A DNA stretch of 64,000 nt from Kiritimatiellia bacterium (lineage in GTDB: Bacteria > Verrucomicrobiota > Kiritimatiellia > RFP12 > UBA1067). The translations under genes were made by a program, and so were the position numbers. Where the stretch lies: NCBI GenBank assembly GCA_017454745.1, contig JAFTCL010000071.1, forward strand, positions 1 to 64,000, given 5' to 3'. This document shows, one piece after another, positions 32,113 to 41,300 of this stretch (position 1 is its first letter; every line of letters begins with the position of its first letter). The notes under the pieces are model-generated. The model saw only the letters and a program-made list of their open reading frames with translations. It was not told the DNA's origin and ran no database searches.

Positions 32113-33903
32113 ATGATTGAAATCGCCCGAAATATGTCAAAAGGGACAAAACCCTTGCTATTACTGCCATTAGCGGCAGTGATGGTCTCGGCAGTCTGCG
32201 CATCTGCGGAAGTGATGGTTCGGCAAGACATCACGCTGAACCGCGGGTGGAACGCAGTCTATGTGGAGGTCTCACCGCCCGCATCCCCCGACGAAATATT
32301 CGCCGACTGGCCGGTGAATTCGGTCGGCTTCTACGATCCCGCCGCGTTCCTATCGACACGTCAGTTCTCGCAGGACTGGGATTCGCACGGTCTCTCGATG
32401 AATCCGATCGCAAAATGGCACCGTAACTACCCGGAAGCGTCGTCGGTCAAATCGGTTCCCGCCGGAACGGTGTGTCTCGTATTCAACACGAACGACACGG
32501 CGACCGTCGTCTCGGTTACCGGTGTCCCCGCCGCGCCGCGCATCACCTGGCACATCACAAACACGAATCTGGTTTACAACTTTGTCGGCGTGTCACTCCA
32601 GCAAGGCGCGTTCGTCTCACCGCTCGACTATCTTGACGGTTTTGCGGGAAATTTCCTCAGTGACGGTCTCTATAAGATTTCCGGAAACAACGAGGACAAG
32701 ACCCAAAGCTACATTCCGCTCTACTCTTATTCAACCGTCAAAGACGGCGACGTGATTCTCGTCGCTTCCGACCTGCAATGCGATTGGTCGGGCGTTCTCA
32801 ACGTCTCGCCCATGACGGGGATTGACTTCGGGATGGAGTCGTCCAAAGCAACGTTGGCCATCCGCAACGACGGATCGGAGGCTCGTACCGTGGCCGTGGA
32901 TATGTTAACGAATCCGGCATGGGGCGAGGTTCTCCTTCCGCGTTCGGCCATCCGCATCCGCGACACGGCGGTCGCGCGCACCAACGCGGTCTGGACCGCT
33001 CTGGAAGGGGGCGCGGACATAACCTCCGGCCCTGTCGCGACGAAGCGGCTTGAGGCGGACGAGACGTGGAAGATGGAAATCGGGATCGACCGCACCGCGT
33101 TCGACACTGGCGTGAAAGGCCGTCCGTTCGGCGCGCTTCTGCGCATCACGGATGTGGACGGGCGGTCGAAGATGCGCGTGGATGTCCCGTTCAAGGGGGA
33201 AACGAGCGGCGGCACGGCAGCGGACCGGGCGTGGCCGGGCGGGTTGTGGGTGGCGGATGTCGCATTCAACCGCATTCTCGCGCCGGGCGACAAGGTGACT
33301 ACCGAGGCCGGAGGAACGGCGACCATAAGGCTGCCGATCCATATCGACGCGAACGGGCAGTTGCGCCTTCTACAGCGTGTCGTCGCGGCGGGAGAGACGA
33401 CGGACTCCGGTTCGTTCGAATACCGCCTCTACGCGGGTTCCGCATACGTCCCGGCGACAGCCAGACAGGTGATGCGCATCAGCGCGGTGTGTCTCCCGAC
33501 CGAAACGCCCATCATCCCGGCCACAGGCGGAGCGATGGCGGAATCCAGTAACGGCGTGGTATTCGAGTTCACTGTGGCGGGCAGCGGCGCGACCAGTCTC
33601 CTCCGGCATCCGCTCCATCCGCAGCATGACGGACTCCGTTGGGATTTCAAAACGCCGACGCCGAGCGGCGATGACCTCGCGAACTACAAAGGCGATGTGA
33701 AACCGGAAACCTTTTCGGTCCGCAACCGGATTGAAATCACGCTCAATCTGAACGGCGGCGAAGCCGCGTGGAACCCGGAGGACAGCAAGCGCGGAACGTG
33801 CCGATGGACGTTCTCCAATCTCATGCGGCAAGGCGACATCACGCTGGAGGGCGACATGACCATCAAGCGTGTCTCCCCTCTGACGGAACTGATTTTGGAA
33901 TAG
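32113..33903 (+). CDS. Secreted beta-rich protein, first gene of the giant-protein operon
   Basis: 596 aa from ATG 32113, preceded by CAGGAGG five bases upstream (a closer match than ATG 32095). Signal sequence (LLLLPLAAVMVSAVCASAE), then an all-beta protein. The first domain starts RQDITLNRGWNAVYVEVSPP with NSVGFYDPAAF; the later part reads FGALLRITDVDGRSKMRVDVPF and WVADVAFNRILAP, and ends with EGDMTIKRVSPLTELILE. I recognise the 'L-x-x-GWNAVYLEV' opening as a recurring theme of uncharacterised PVC-group secreted proteins but cannot name a function. It is co-oriented with the four genes after it. Secreted subunit of the same assembly, by context. Confidence 0.75.
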   Translation: MIEIARNMSKGTKPLLLLPLAAVMVSAVCASAEVMVRQDITLNRGWNAVYVEVSPPASPDEIFADWPVNSVGFYDPAAFLSTRQFSQDWDSHGLSMNPIAKWHRNYPEASSVKSVPAGTVCLVFNTNDTATVVSVTGVPAAPRITWHITNTNLVYNFVGVSLQQGAFVSPLDYLDGFAGNFLSDGLYKISGNNEDKTQSYIPLYSYSTVKDGDVILVASDLQCDWSGVLNVSPMTGIDFGMESSKATLAIRNDGSEARTVAVDMLTNPAWGEVLLPRSAIRIRDTAVARTNAVWTALEGGADITSGPVATKRLEADETWKMEIGIDRTAFDTGVKGRPFGALLRITDVDGRSKMRVDVPFKGETSGGTAADRAWPGGLWVADVAFNRILAPGDKVTTEAGGTATIRLPIHIDANGQLRLLQRVVAAGETTDSGSFEYRLYAGSAYVPATARQVMRISAVCLPTETPIIPATGGAMAESSNGVVFEFTVAGSGATSLLRHPLHPQHDGLRWDFKTPTPSGDDLANYKGDVKPETFSVRNRIEITLNLNGGEAAWNPEDSKRGTCRWTFSNLMRQGDITLEGDMTIKRVSPLTELILE

Positions 33904-33973
33904 GCGGTCATCTTCGAGAAAGAAAGAATGACCCGGTTGAAAACGGCAATCTGAAAGTGAAAGGAAAACGGCA

Positions 33974-34969
33974 ATGAAGAAACTTATTACGATGATGATT
34001 ATCGCGGTTGCGGCCAGTGCGGCGCTCATGACATCTGCGGCGGTCCCAGCATTCTCCTATCAGGGTGTCATCAAAGAGGTGGGCGGCAGTGTCCCCCAAA
34101 ACAAGAACCGGACGGTAGAGTTCCGCATTTACGACGGACCAACGGCGAAGACACCGCTCTGGGGACGCGCCTACAGCGTACTGCTCGATGAAAACGGCCT
34201 TTTCAACATCGCGATCACGGATGCGGCCGGGAGCGGAATCGTTACCGGTACGAGCCTTGAGAAAGTGCTTGCCGACAACGCGGGCAAGACGCTCTACATC
34301 GGGCTGACGGTTGACCATTCGTCCGGCGAAATCACGCCGCGCCAAGCGCTGCTCGCCGTACCGTACGCGATCCATGCGGCGGATGCTTCGGCGGCAAGCG
34401 GCGACTTCACGGTGGAAGGCGAGACGACGCTGAAGGGTACGCTTGCCGTGCAGGGCGCAATGAACGCGGGATCCATCTCGGCGACAAGTCTCTCCGTGAA
34501 CGGCAACATCTCCGCCGGGACGAGCGGCACGCTCTCCGGTTACGGATCGATCCCGAAGGGCGGCATCATAATGTGGAGCGGGGCGGCATCCAATATCCCC
34601 GACGGCTGGGCGCTCTGCAACGGGCAGAAAGTCAACGGCGTCACCACGCCCGATCTCAGGGACCGTTTCATCGCCGGCGCGGGCAACTTGTACGCGGTTG
34701 GCGAGAAGGGCGGGCAAATGTCGGTGACGCTTACGGTCGCGCAGATGCCGCGGCATTCCCACGAGTACGTCGGCGACGACATGCTGGCAGGCATTGAACC
34801 GGGATGTTCCACCACGCTTCGCGAGACCACGACAAAATATGACGCGGACTCGACGATAGGCAATGGCCGACACAGCCACGTTTATGCCACAAGCCAGGCC
34901 GGCAACAACGTGGCGCACGAAAACCGCCCCCCGTTCTACGCGCTGTGCTTCATCATTCGCGTCAAGTGA
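33974..34969 (+). CDS. Secreted phage tail-collar-domain protein
   Basis: 331 aa, ATG 33974 with AAGGA upstream. A Sec signal peptide (MKKLITMMIIAVAASAALMT) precedes a beta domain (SYQGVIKEVGGSV ... TVEFRIYDG ... ALLAVPYAIHA). A stalk of short repeats follows (GTLAVQGAMNAGSISATSLSVNGN), then a phage tail-collar/short-fibre tip at about 195-331: GIIMWSGAASNIPDGWALCNG, TPDLRDRFIAGAG, AQMPRHSHEY, and HSHV ... NRPPFYALCFI. In phages this domain forms trimeric receptor-binding tips. Here it is exported by a signal peptide and no other phage genes are near, so a surface adhesin tip or carbohydrate binder is more likely. Confidence 0.85.
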   Translation: MKKLITMMIIAVAASAALMTSAAVPAFSYQGVIKEVGGSVPQNKNRTVEFRIYDGPTAKTPLWGRAYSVLLDENGLFNIAITDAAGSGIVTGTSLEKVLADNAGKTLYIGLTVDHSSGEITPRQALLAVPYAIHAADASAASGDFTVEGETTLKGTLAVQGAMNAGSISATSLSVNGNISAGTSGTLSGYGSIPKGGIIMWSGAASNIPDGWALCNGQKVNGVTTPDLRDRFIAGAGNLYAVGEKGGQMSVTLTVAQMPRHSHEYVGDDMLAGIEPGCSTTLRETTTKYDADSTIGNGRHSHVYATSQAGNNVAHENRPPFYALCFIIRVK

Positions 34970-34982
34970 CGCGAATGATGAA
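34949..34982. repeat. Perfect 16-bp inverted repeat at the collar gene stop
   Basis: TTCATCATTCGCGTCA at 34949-34964 and its exact reverse complement at 34967-34982, two bases apart, spanning the TGA stop. There is no T-run after it, so an attenuator or RNA-processing/stability hairpin is likelier than a classical terminator. Confidence 0.85.
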
Positions 34983-35015
34983 ATGAAAAATGAAGAGTGA
35001 AGAATGAAAAATTGG
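34974..35015. repeat. Heptanucleotide tandem repeat between collar and four-helix genes
   Basis: Six 7-bp units: AATGATG, AAATGAA, AAATGAA, GAGTGAA, GAATGAA, AAATTGG. Same family as 13034-13190 and, in the opposite orientation, 35421-35455. Confidence 0.8.
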
Positions 35016-35023
35016 GGAAGCAC

Positions 35024-35389
35024 GTGAAAGACGATGACCCACTGAAGACGAAGAGCATGGATTTCGCCGTGCGTATCGTAAAGTTTTCAAGTTGGTTGCG
35101 AACCAAGAAGAAAGCATTCTCGATCGCAGACCAAATCTTGAGAAGCGGAACCAGTATCGGCGCGAATCTTGCAGAAGCCCGATTCGCCTCTTCAAAGAAA
35201 GACTTCCTCAACAAATGCAAAATAGCCCTTAAGGAATGTTCCGAAACCCTATTTTGGATCGAACTGATTGTAAAAAGCGATTTGATCAATCAGGAACAGG
35301 CAGAATCCGTTTTCAAGGACTGTCAGGAGTTGCAACGTATGCTTTCGGCAACATGCGCCACATTTGAGAAAGGTTTGTCCCTACCATGA
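35024..35389 (+). CDS. Four-helix bundle protein (23S rRNA intervening-sequence protein family)
   Basis: 121 aa from GTG 35024 (GGGGAAG upstream); an upstream GTG at 34997 lies in the heptamer repeat and is less likely. The family signature is clear: MDFAVRIVKFSSWL, then QILRSGTSIGANLAEARFAS, then KKDFLNKCKIALKECSET, which matches the four-helix-bundle/IVP family (TIGR02436, PF05635). These are small cytosolic pentameric bundles, found in rRNA intervening sequences and in many gene clusters; their function is unknown. Here there is no rRNA. The stop overlaps the ATG of the giant gene (ATGA), so its translation is coupled to that gene. Confidence 0.85.
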   Translation: MKDDDPLKTKSMDFAVRIVKFSSWLRTKKKAFSIADQILRSGTSIGANLAEARFASSKKDFLNKCKIALKECSETLFWIELIVKSDLINQEQAESVFKDCQELQRMLSATCATFEKGLSLP

Positions 35390-38300
35390 AAACCACAACC
35401 AGAATTTCCCGTTCTTTCCGATTCTTCATTCTTCATTCTTCATTCTTTATTTTGGCCCTTCCGGCTCTCGCCGCCGACACCCAAACCTATGTGTTAGGTG
35501 TTCCCCCGGCGCCGACGATTTACATCTCCTCCAACAGCAGCGACAATCCTTGGCTGGTGGAAAACAACGCCTATCCGGCGATGTCCGTCGCCGCGACTAC
35601 GGGCGGTGTCTCGCGCGTCGAAGTGCTAGACCAGCCCCAAATCACGCTCACCTCCGCCGAAGCCGGTTTCCCCCTTGAGCGCGCCAAGCCCGACTATTAC
35701 CTCGCAGACATTATCGAGCCGCCGGAGGATGTCGATTGGTCGGCCACCTATACCGCCTTTCTCGCGCTTCCGGATGAAGAACGCGCCGCCTTTATTTTCG
35801 ACAAGGATAACCATCGTCTCTTCGCCGCCCAAGGCGGTACGGTCAACTTCTCCTGGCATCTCGCCGACGGAACGGTCCGTCTGATGACCTACTCCGTGTC
35901 TCTCGCCTGTTCGGGGCGTCCCCGGCGTATCTACTGGACCGATTACCCCTACAACAGTCCCGGAATCAATCTCTCCGGTAAATTTGTCAAATTTTTCGGC
36001 AGCGAGGAGATTCTGACGCCGCGTTACGGCAGCGTCACGAACATCGCGGCCGGCATCCAGCAGGTTGTCACCAACAAAATCGTGAGCGGATTGAGCGTCG
36101 ATCCCGCCACCGATGTGCTTTACGCCTACGGGCAGCTGCAGGGCCAGGTCGTGATGGCCTACTACGACACCGGCACCTTCGAGCGTCTGCTCCATGTGCA
36201 GGCCGTCGAGGTTTGCCGCCCCCAGGTTAACCGCCTGACAGGTGAGATCGGGCGCGCTCTCACCCCCAACGGTCGAGCAGGCTACTCCCAGACGGGACTC
36301 CGCGCCAGACCCAATTACGTGCAGCCTTCAGACAACCGCGGCGACTGGTACTACCAACATCAGGGACAGTACTCCTACAGCCCCAAACATGGGAATGTCT
36401 ATCCGCTGCGCCCCACAAAAGACTGTCCCTGGAACATGGCGGTCTATTGGATGGAAACGGACGAGATGGAGGTCGATTGGCCATTCGAGCTTGACCAGTA
36501 TGAATGCGACTGGCCGGCCGACGCCACGGTCTTCGTGCGCGGTGACGTGGACGGGCAGGAAACCGATGCGACTGCGTCCGCCGGACGGCCAATCTACGTC
36601 CCCACGGCTTATACGGCGACCTTGATGGCTTACCAAGAGCCGGAGGGACACGCGCACGCCGTCGCGATGGACGGTACGTTCACGACTTTCGGCGAAGGTT
36701 ATTCGCTTTTGAAACTGACGGCGGACGACAACGTCTGGTTTCTGCCGATCCAGTCGGTGCTGCGCTCGAACACCAACTACTTCACGCTCGCGGCGGAGGA
36801 TATCCGCGTAGGTTATGAAGTGAAGATGCGTGGCGGCAGCGTGGCGGGTACTACGCCGGGGTTTTCGCCGAAGTGCGACCCCACCAGCCCCGGATCCATC
36901 TACGAGGCAGTCTCCGCGCCGGTATGGAACCCGGACATCTATGTGGCCGCCAAGCCGTACGGCGCGGCGGATGTTTCGACTGATATCCCCGAAACCACTG
37001 CCGACACAAACAAATACGAATCGGTCATCTTTGCGGTGAGCGCCCGGAACACATCGGACGGAGAGCGTCCTACCATCGAGGTATGGTGGAACACGACAAT
37101 TCAGGAAGATGGAATGCAGGAAGCGCTGACGATCCCCACCCTACCCCAGGTCTACGCCATCCGCTGGCCTGATGCGGGCGAGACGCCGCAGATCGTTCTT
37201 GCCTCGCAACTCGGCAGCGCATCCGAGTCGATCTTTTCCCACAACATGGGGTTATACCTCTCCGACACGGATTCCAACGTCGAGATTCCCCCACGCAAAT
37301 ATTTTGACGAAAATGACGGCGGCACGGTGATGTTCTGGGTGAAGGCGGATGCGGAGGTCGCGGCGGACGCTCCGGTCGCGGCAATCCTTTCCGACACCCT
37401 CGCCCCGCTGGCCAGCGTTAGCGGAGACCTGGTTCCACTCGCCGATCCGGGTGTCTGGCATCACGTCGCGGCCACATTCATGCCTTCCGGATCCTTGTGT
37501 GTATATGTGGACGGCGTCCAAAAGAGATTGTCGGGTGCCAGCGTTACGTCCGATGATCTGGCCGGCGATTGGACGGTCGGACTCGGCAGAATCTCGCCAA
37601 CCGCCGCCGTCACGCCCGGTCTTACCTTCGGCGAGATTCTAATGTGGAACCGGGCACTTTCCGCCGAGGAGGTCGGTATCGAGCGGCTCAAGACCCATAC
37701 CGGCCCGGAAAACCATCTGACGGGATGTTACTCCTTTATCGACATGAAAGACCTAGCCGTGACCGGCACGGATCGGCGCACCTTTACCGACAAGGTACTG
37801 GGCACGGTCTGTTCCGCCTACAAATGCCTGGCAGAAGAGAACGGACCGCCCGCGCTCGGCACGGGTTTGATCGTCCCGGACAGCGGCAGGATCCCGAAAG
37901 TCTATGTGCAGAACGACTCCGTCAAGGACGGTTACAACCCGAACGAGGAACATGCCATCGTGCGGACAACCTCCGACGGCGCGTATGAAGCGTGGGCGCT
38001 CCGTACCGATCTCAACTCGGATGACTCTTCCGCGCCGGGAGTCCTCGTTGAATACGTCAAAGACGGACGCAAAACGATGCAGTGGTTTGATGTCGTTGTC
38101 ACCAATTCCGTCTATCCAGAACTGGCGGCGGCGTGTGTTGCCGGGAAGGCGTTTCCCGGACCGCACCCGATCGATTTCTTCGACGATCCCTGGTGTCCCG
38201 AAGATTCGTGGGACGAACCCGTGTCCTCCGCGCCCGCATTCCGCGACCGCAAAGGGCAGCTCTGGGCGCGCGCCGCCGGAACGGCCACGATGCGCCTCTA

Positions 38301-41300
38301 CTACAGGATGCAGGACGGTTTTGCCTTCCCATCCATCGATCAGGCCAACTGGCCGTCGATCGGTACGGCCATCCCGTGGCTAGCGCTTCTCGGCGGCGAC
38401 CCGACCTCCTCCTCGGTCCTCACCGCAAAGCCAGCTCCCTGGGTGTGGCGCGTGACGTGGCCGGATGAAGTGCCCGAGATGGAGATCGGGCGCACGCTCA
38501 CCTTGTCAAGTTCTGGACTGCCAGAAGTGTGGAACGGGAAATCCGTGGGCGTGGTTTGGCCCGCGACGGATGCCGAACGCGACGCGACGGCGGTCCTTTT
38601 CGATCCCACCGTGGCACAGACGAGCGGCTTCCCGAAATCGACTTACCAAACCATCGCCGACGCGATCGCCGACCTTGGCATTAAACAGGGAGCGGGAGGC
38701 AACGGAACGCTGCGCAAGGGGCGCTGGACGTTCGACGGTCTGCCGCCGTCCATCTCCAAACGCTTTTACCTCGACACGACGGCGGATATCACGCAGTGCC
38801 TGAAACTTGAAGGTGAAATGGAGGACAACTCCGCCGGCGTATCGCTTCTCCATGTGAACGTCCTGAACAAGGAAGAACGAGACATCCTTTCTTCACTTTT
38901 GGACAACACCGCCTCCCCAGCGGGCAAGGCGGCGTGGCGCACGGCGATCGCCGCGCTCGCAACGTCGTGCGTGAAGCCGAGTCCGCACACGACGGTCTCC
39001 ACAGTTGAAGACCGGATTAACTACACGCCGCGCGACCACTACGCGCTCTTCACGATGGGTGCCACCAACTACATCACCCTAATTGAAAACGACACGACCA
39101 ACGCGCTGATGAATGTGGCGGCGGGCGACCCGATCTCCATGCACCTCGTCAAGGTCGTGCCCAAATACTATACGGGTCCCGTCGTTACGCGGGAAGATCC
39201 GATCAACCTCCTTTCGCAACAGCTGTCCGTCATCTACGGCGAGGCGTTCGCCGGCGAACCGGAGCAGTATGTCTTCGAGTGGAAAAAGTGCCGTCCGCAC
39301 GCCGACGGATCGGTCCCGACCGACTTTGAGGATGAATACACGGCCAAGTTCGATCTGACTGCCGGACTGACACGTTTCGTCATCGGCGGGCAGGGTGATA
39401 CGCTCGCCAACATGGTGAACACCTATTACGCCGTGCGCTACCGCGCGGCATCGGAGAGTTCGCCCGCCTATGCCGCGATGGGCGACCGGTGGAGCGATTG
39501 GAGTGAACCAGCGTTGGCGGAGGGATGGGTGCAGCGCGTCCTGAACAATGTGACGCCCTTCGCGCAGCGGATGCGCGATCTCGTCGAAAACGAAGCTGAA
39601 ACGCCGGTCTCCATGATCCGTCAGGCCGGAAAGCCCTACGAAGGCGATGTCGCCCTTAATCAGGACAACCTCACGTCGGTCGGGCTTATCCAGCTATATG
39701 AGACGATCCTCTCCAAGGCCGAGTCGATGTCCCTCCAGATGGAGATCGACGACCCGGATGCCAACAAGCAGCTCCAGCTCGCCGTCACCCGTCTCGCCGA
39801 CCTATACAATGTCCTCGGAGACGAGGCGTGGACTGACGCGCTCAACCCGACGATCGGTTTCGGCTCGAATTTTGACAACACCGAGATGACCGGTTTCGAA
39901 CTCGATTACGGAGCGCTCTCCACCTCGCTTTTCGCCTTCGACAACCAAGTCCCGACGCTGCTCGACGAGGAACTGGCGCTTCTCCGGGGGCGCAGCGGCG
40001 ACAATGCCCCATCAACCCATATCTCCCCCTACTACAACCGGCTGGTCTGGAACTTCACCAAAGGCCTGACGGCGGGTGAAGTCGCGTATGCCGTCAACTA
40101 CGACATCTCCGGAAACAACAAGGGAATCATCGATGAAAATGACGCGGCGGACATGTTCCCGCAGGGCCACGGCGACGCATACGGCCACTACCTTAGCGCA
40201 CTGTCGGGTTACTACCGTCTCCTTCGCAACCCCTACTTCACCTGGGGCGAGCCGGCGATGGGCGAGATGGTGGTGGCCGATGCCGTGCTGAACGTTGACT
40301 ATTACGACGAGGCGCAATTCGCAAAGGCCGCCTACAATGTCGCCAAGGTCGCCGCCGAAACGGTGGACCGCACCGCCCGCAAGGCCTACCGCGACAACGG
40401 CGGCGAAACCGGCGCGGGTTATCTCGACAGCGACAAGACCCGCAACTTCGGCTACGGCGAGTGGGCCTCCCGCGGCGGTTACGGGGCGCTCTGCAACTGG
40501 GCGGTCGGAAACGCGCTCCTCTCCGAACAGCCCAAGAGCGGCAAATACTGGCGTTACCGGTTCGCCAATGCCGACGATGGCATTTGGCGGTTTGCTGCCG
40601 ATACAGACGACGAAGCTTACGCGCGGCTCGATGCGGATGGGAATTGGACGATTGAGTTCCAGCTGGTTCCCGCCGCCGAACGCCCGGAAGATGCCGAAGA
40701 GGATGAAAACGCGAATGCGCTGCTGATCATCGGCGAAACCGACGCAATCTCATTCGAGCTTACGGACGGGAACACGCTGGCTTTTTCCCGTATGAATGTG
40801 GAGATGGAGACCGTAACGAACACCGTCTATCACTACACCTACACGAATGTCGCGGAATCGGCCGCAAGTGACGCACAGGCGGCGTTGACCGTGACGAACG
40901 GGACGAAGATTCTCGAATGTGTCTTCTTCGGCACCAATAATATCCCCACCGCCCTGCCCCTTGGCTACAATATGACGGAGCAGCTTGCAGAGGGAACGGA
41001 TACGGTACCGGCGGCGCCGGAGTGGGACGGATGGTTGTGTACGAAGTGGCAGGATGTCGAGACTGGCGAGTTCATTCCCTTTGTCTATCAATCCGAAGCG
41101 CCGAAGCACGGAACGTCGGATGACGGGATAGAAACGTTCGAGATCGGACAGGTCGCCGCCAACGGGAACACGCTCGTCGCGTTGCGTTCCAACGGCGGGG
41201 TGCCGACCGTCACGTTGTTCGACGCCTCTGGTGCGAAGATCGCGGAGAAAGCAGTGGGCGGTGCGCTGGAACTTGAAACCTGGTATGTCCAATTGGGCGG

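Noticed and set aside
33974..34969. Prophage remnant because of the tail-collar domain
   Set aside because: No other phage structural, replication, integration or lysis genes nearby; the protein has a Sec signal peptide and sits in an operon of secreted bacterial-type proteins.
33908..35023. Minus-strand frame of 371 codons beginning QFFILHSSFFI
   Set aside because: Its signal-like start comes from the heptanucleotide repeat; the rest is the reverse of the collar gene, which has clear domain motifs on the plus strand. The coincidence itself is reported as a finding.
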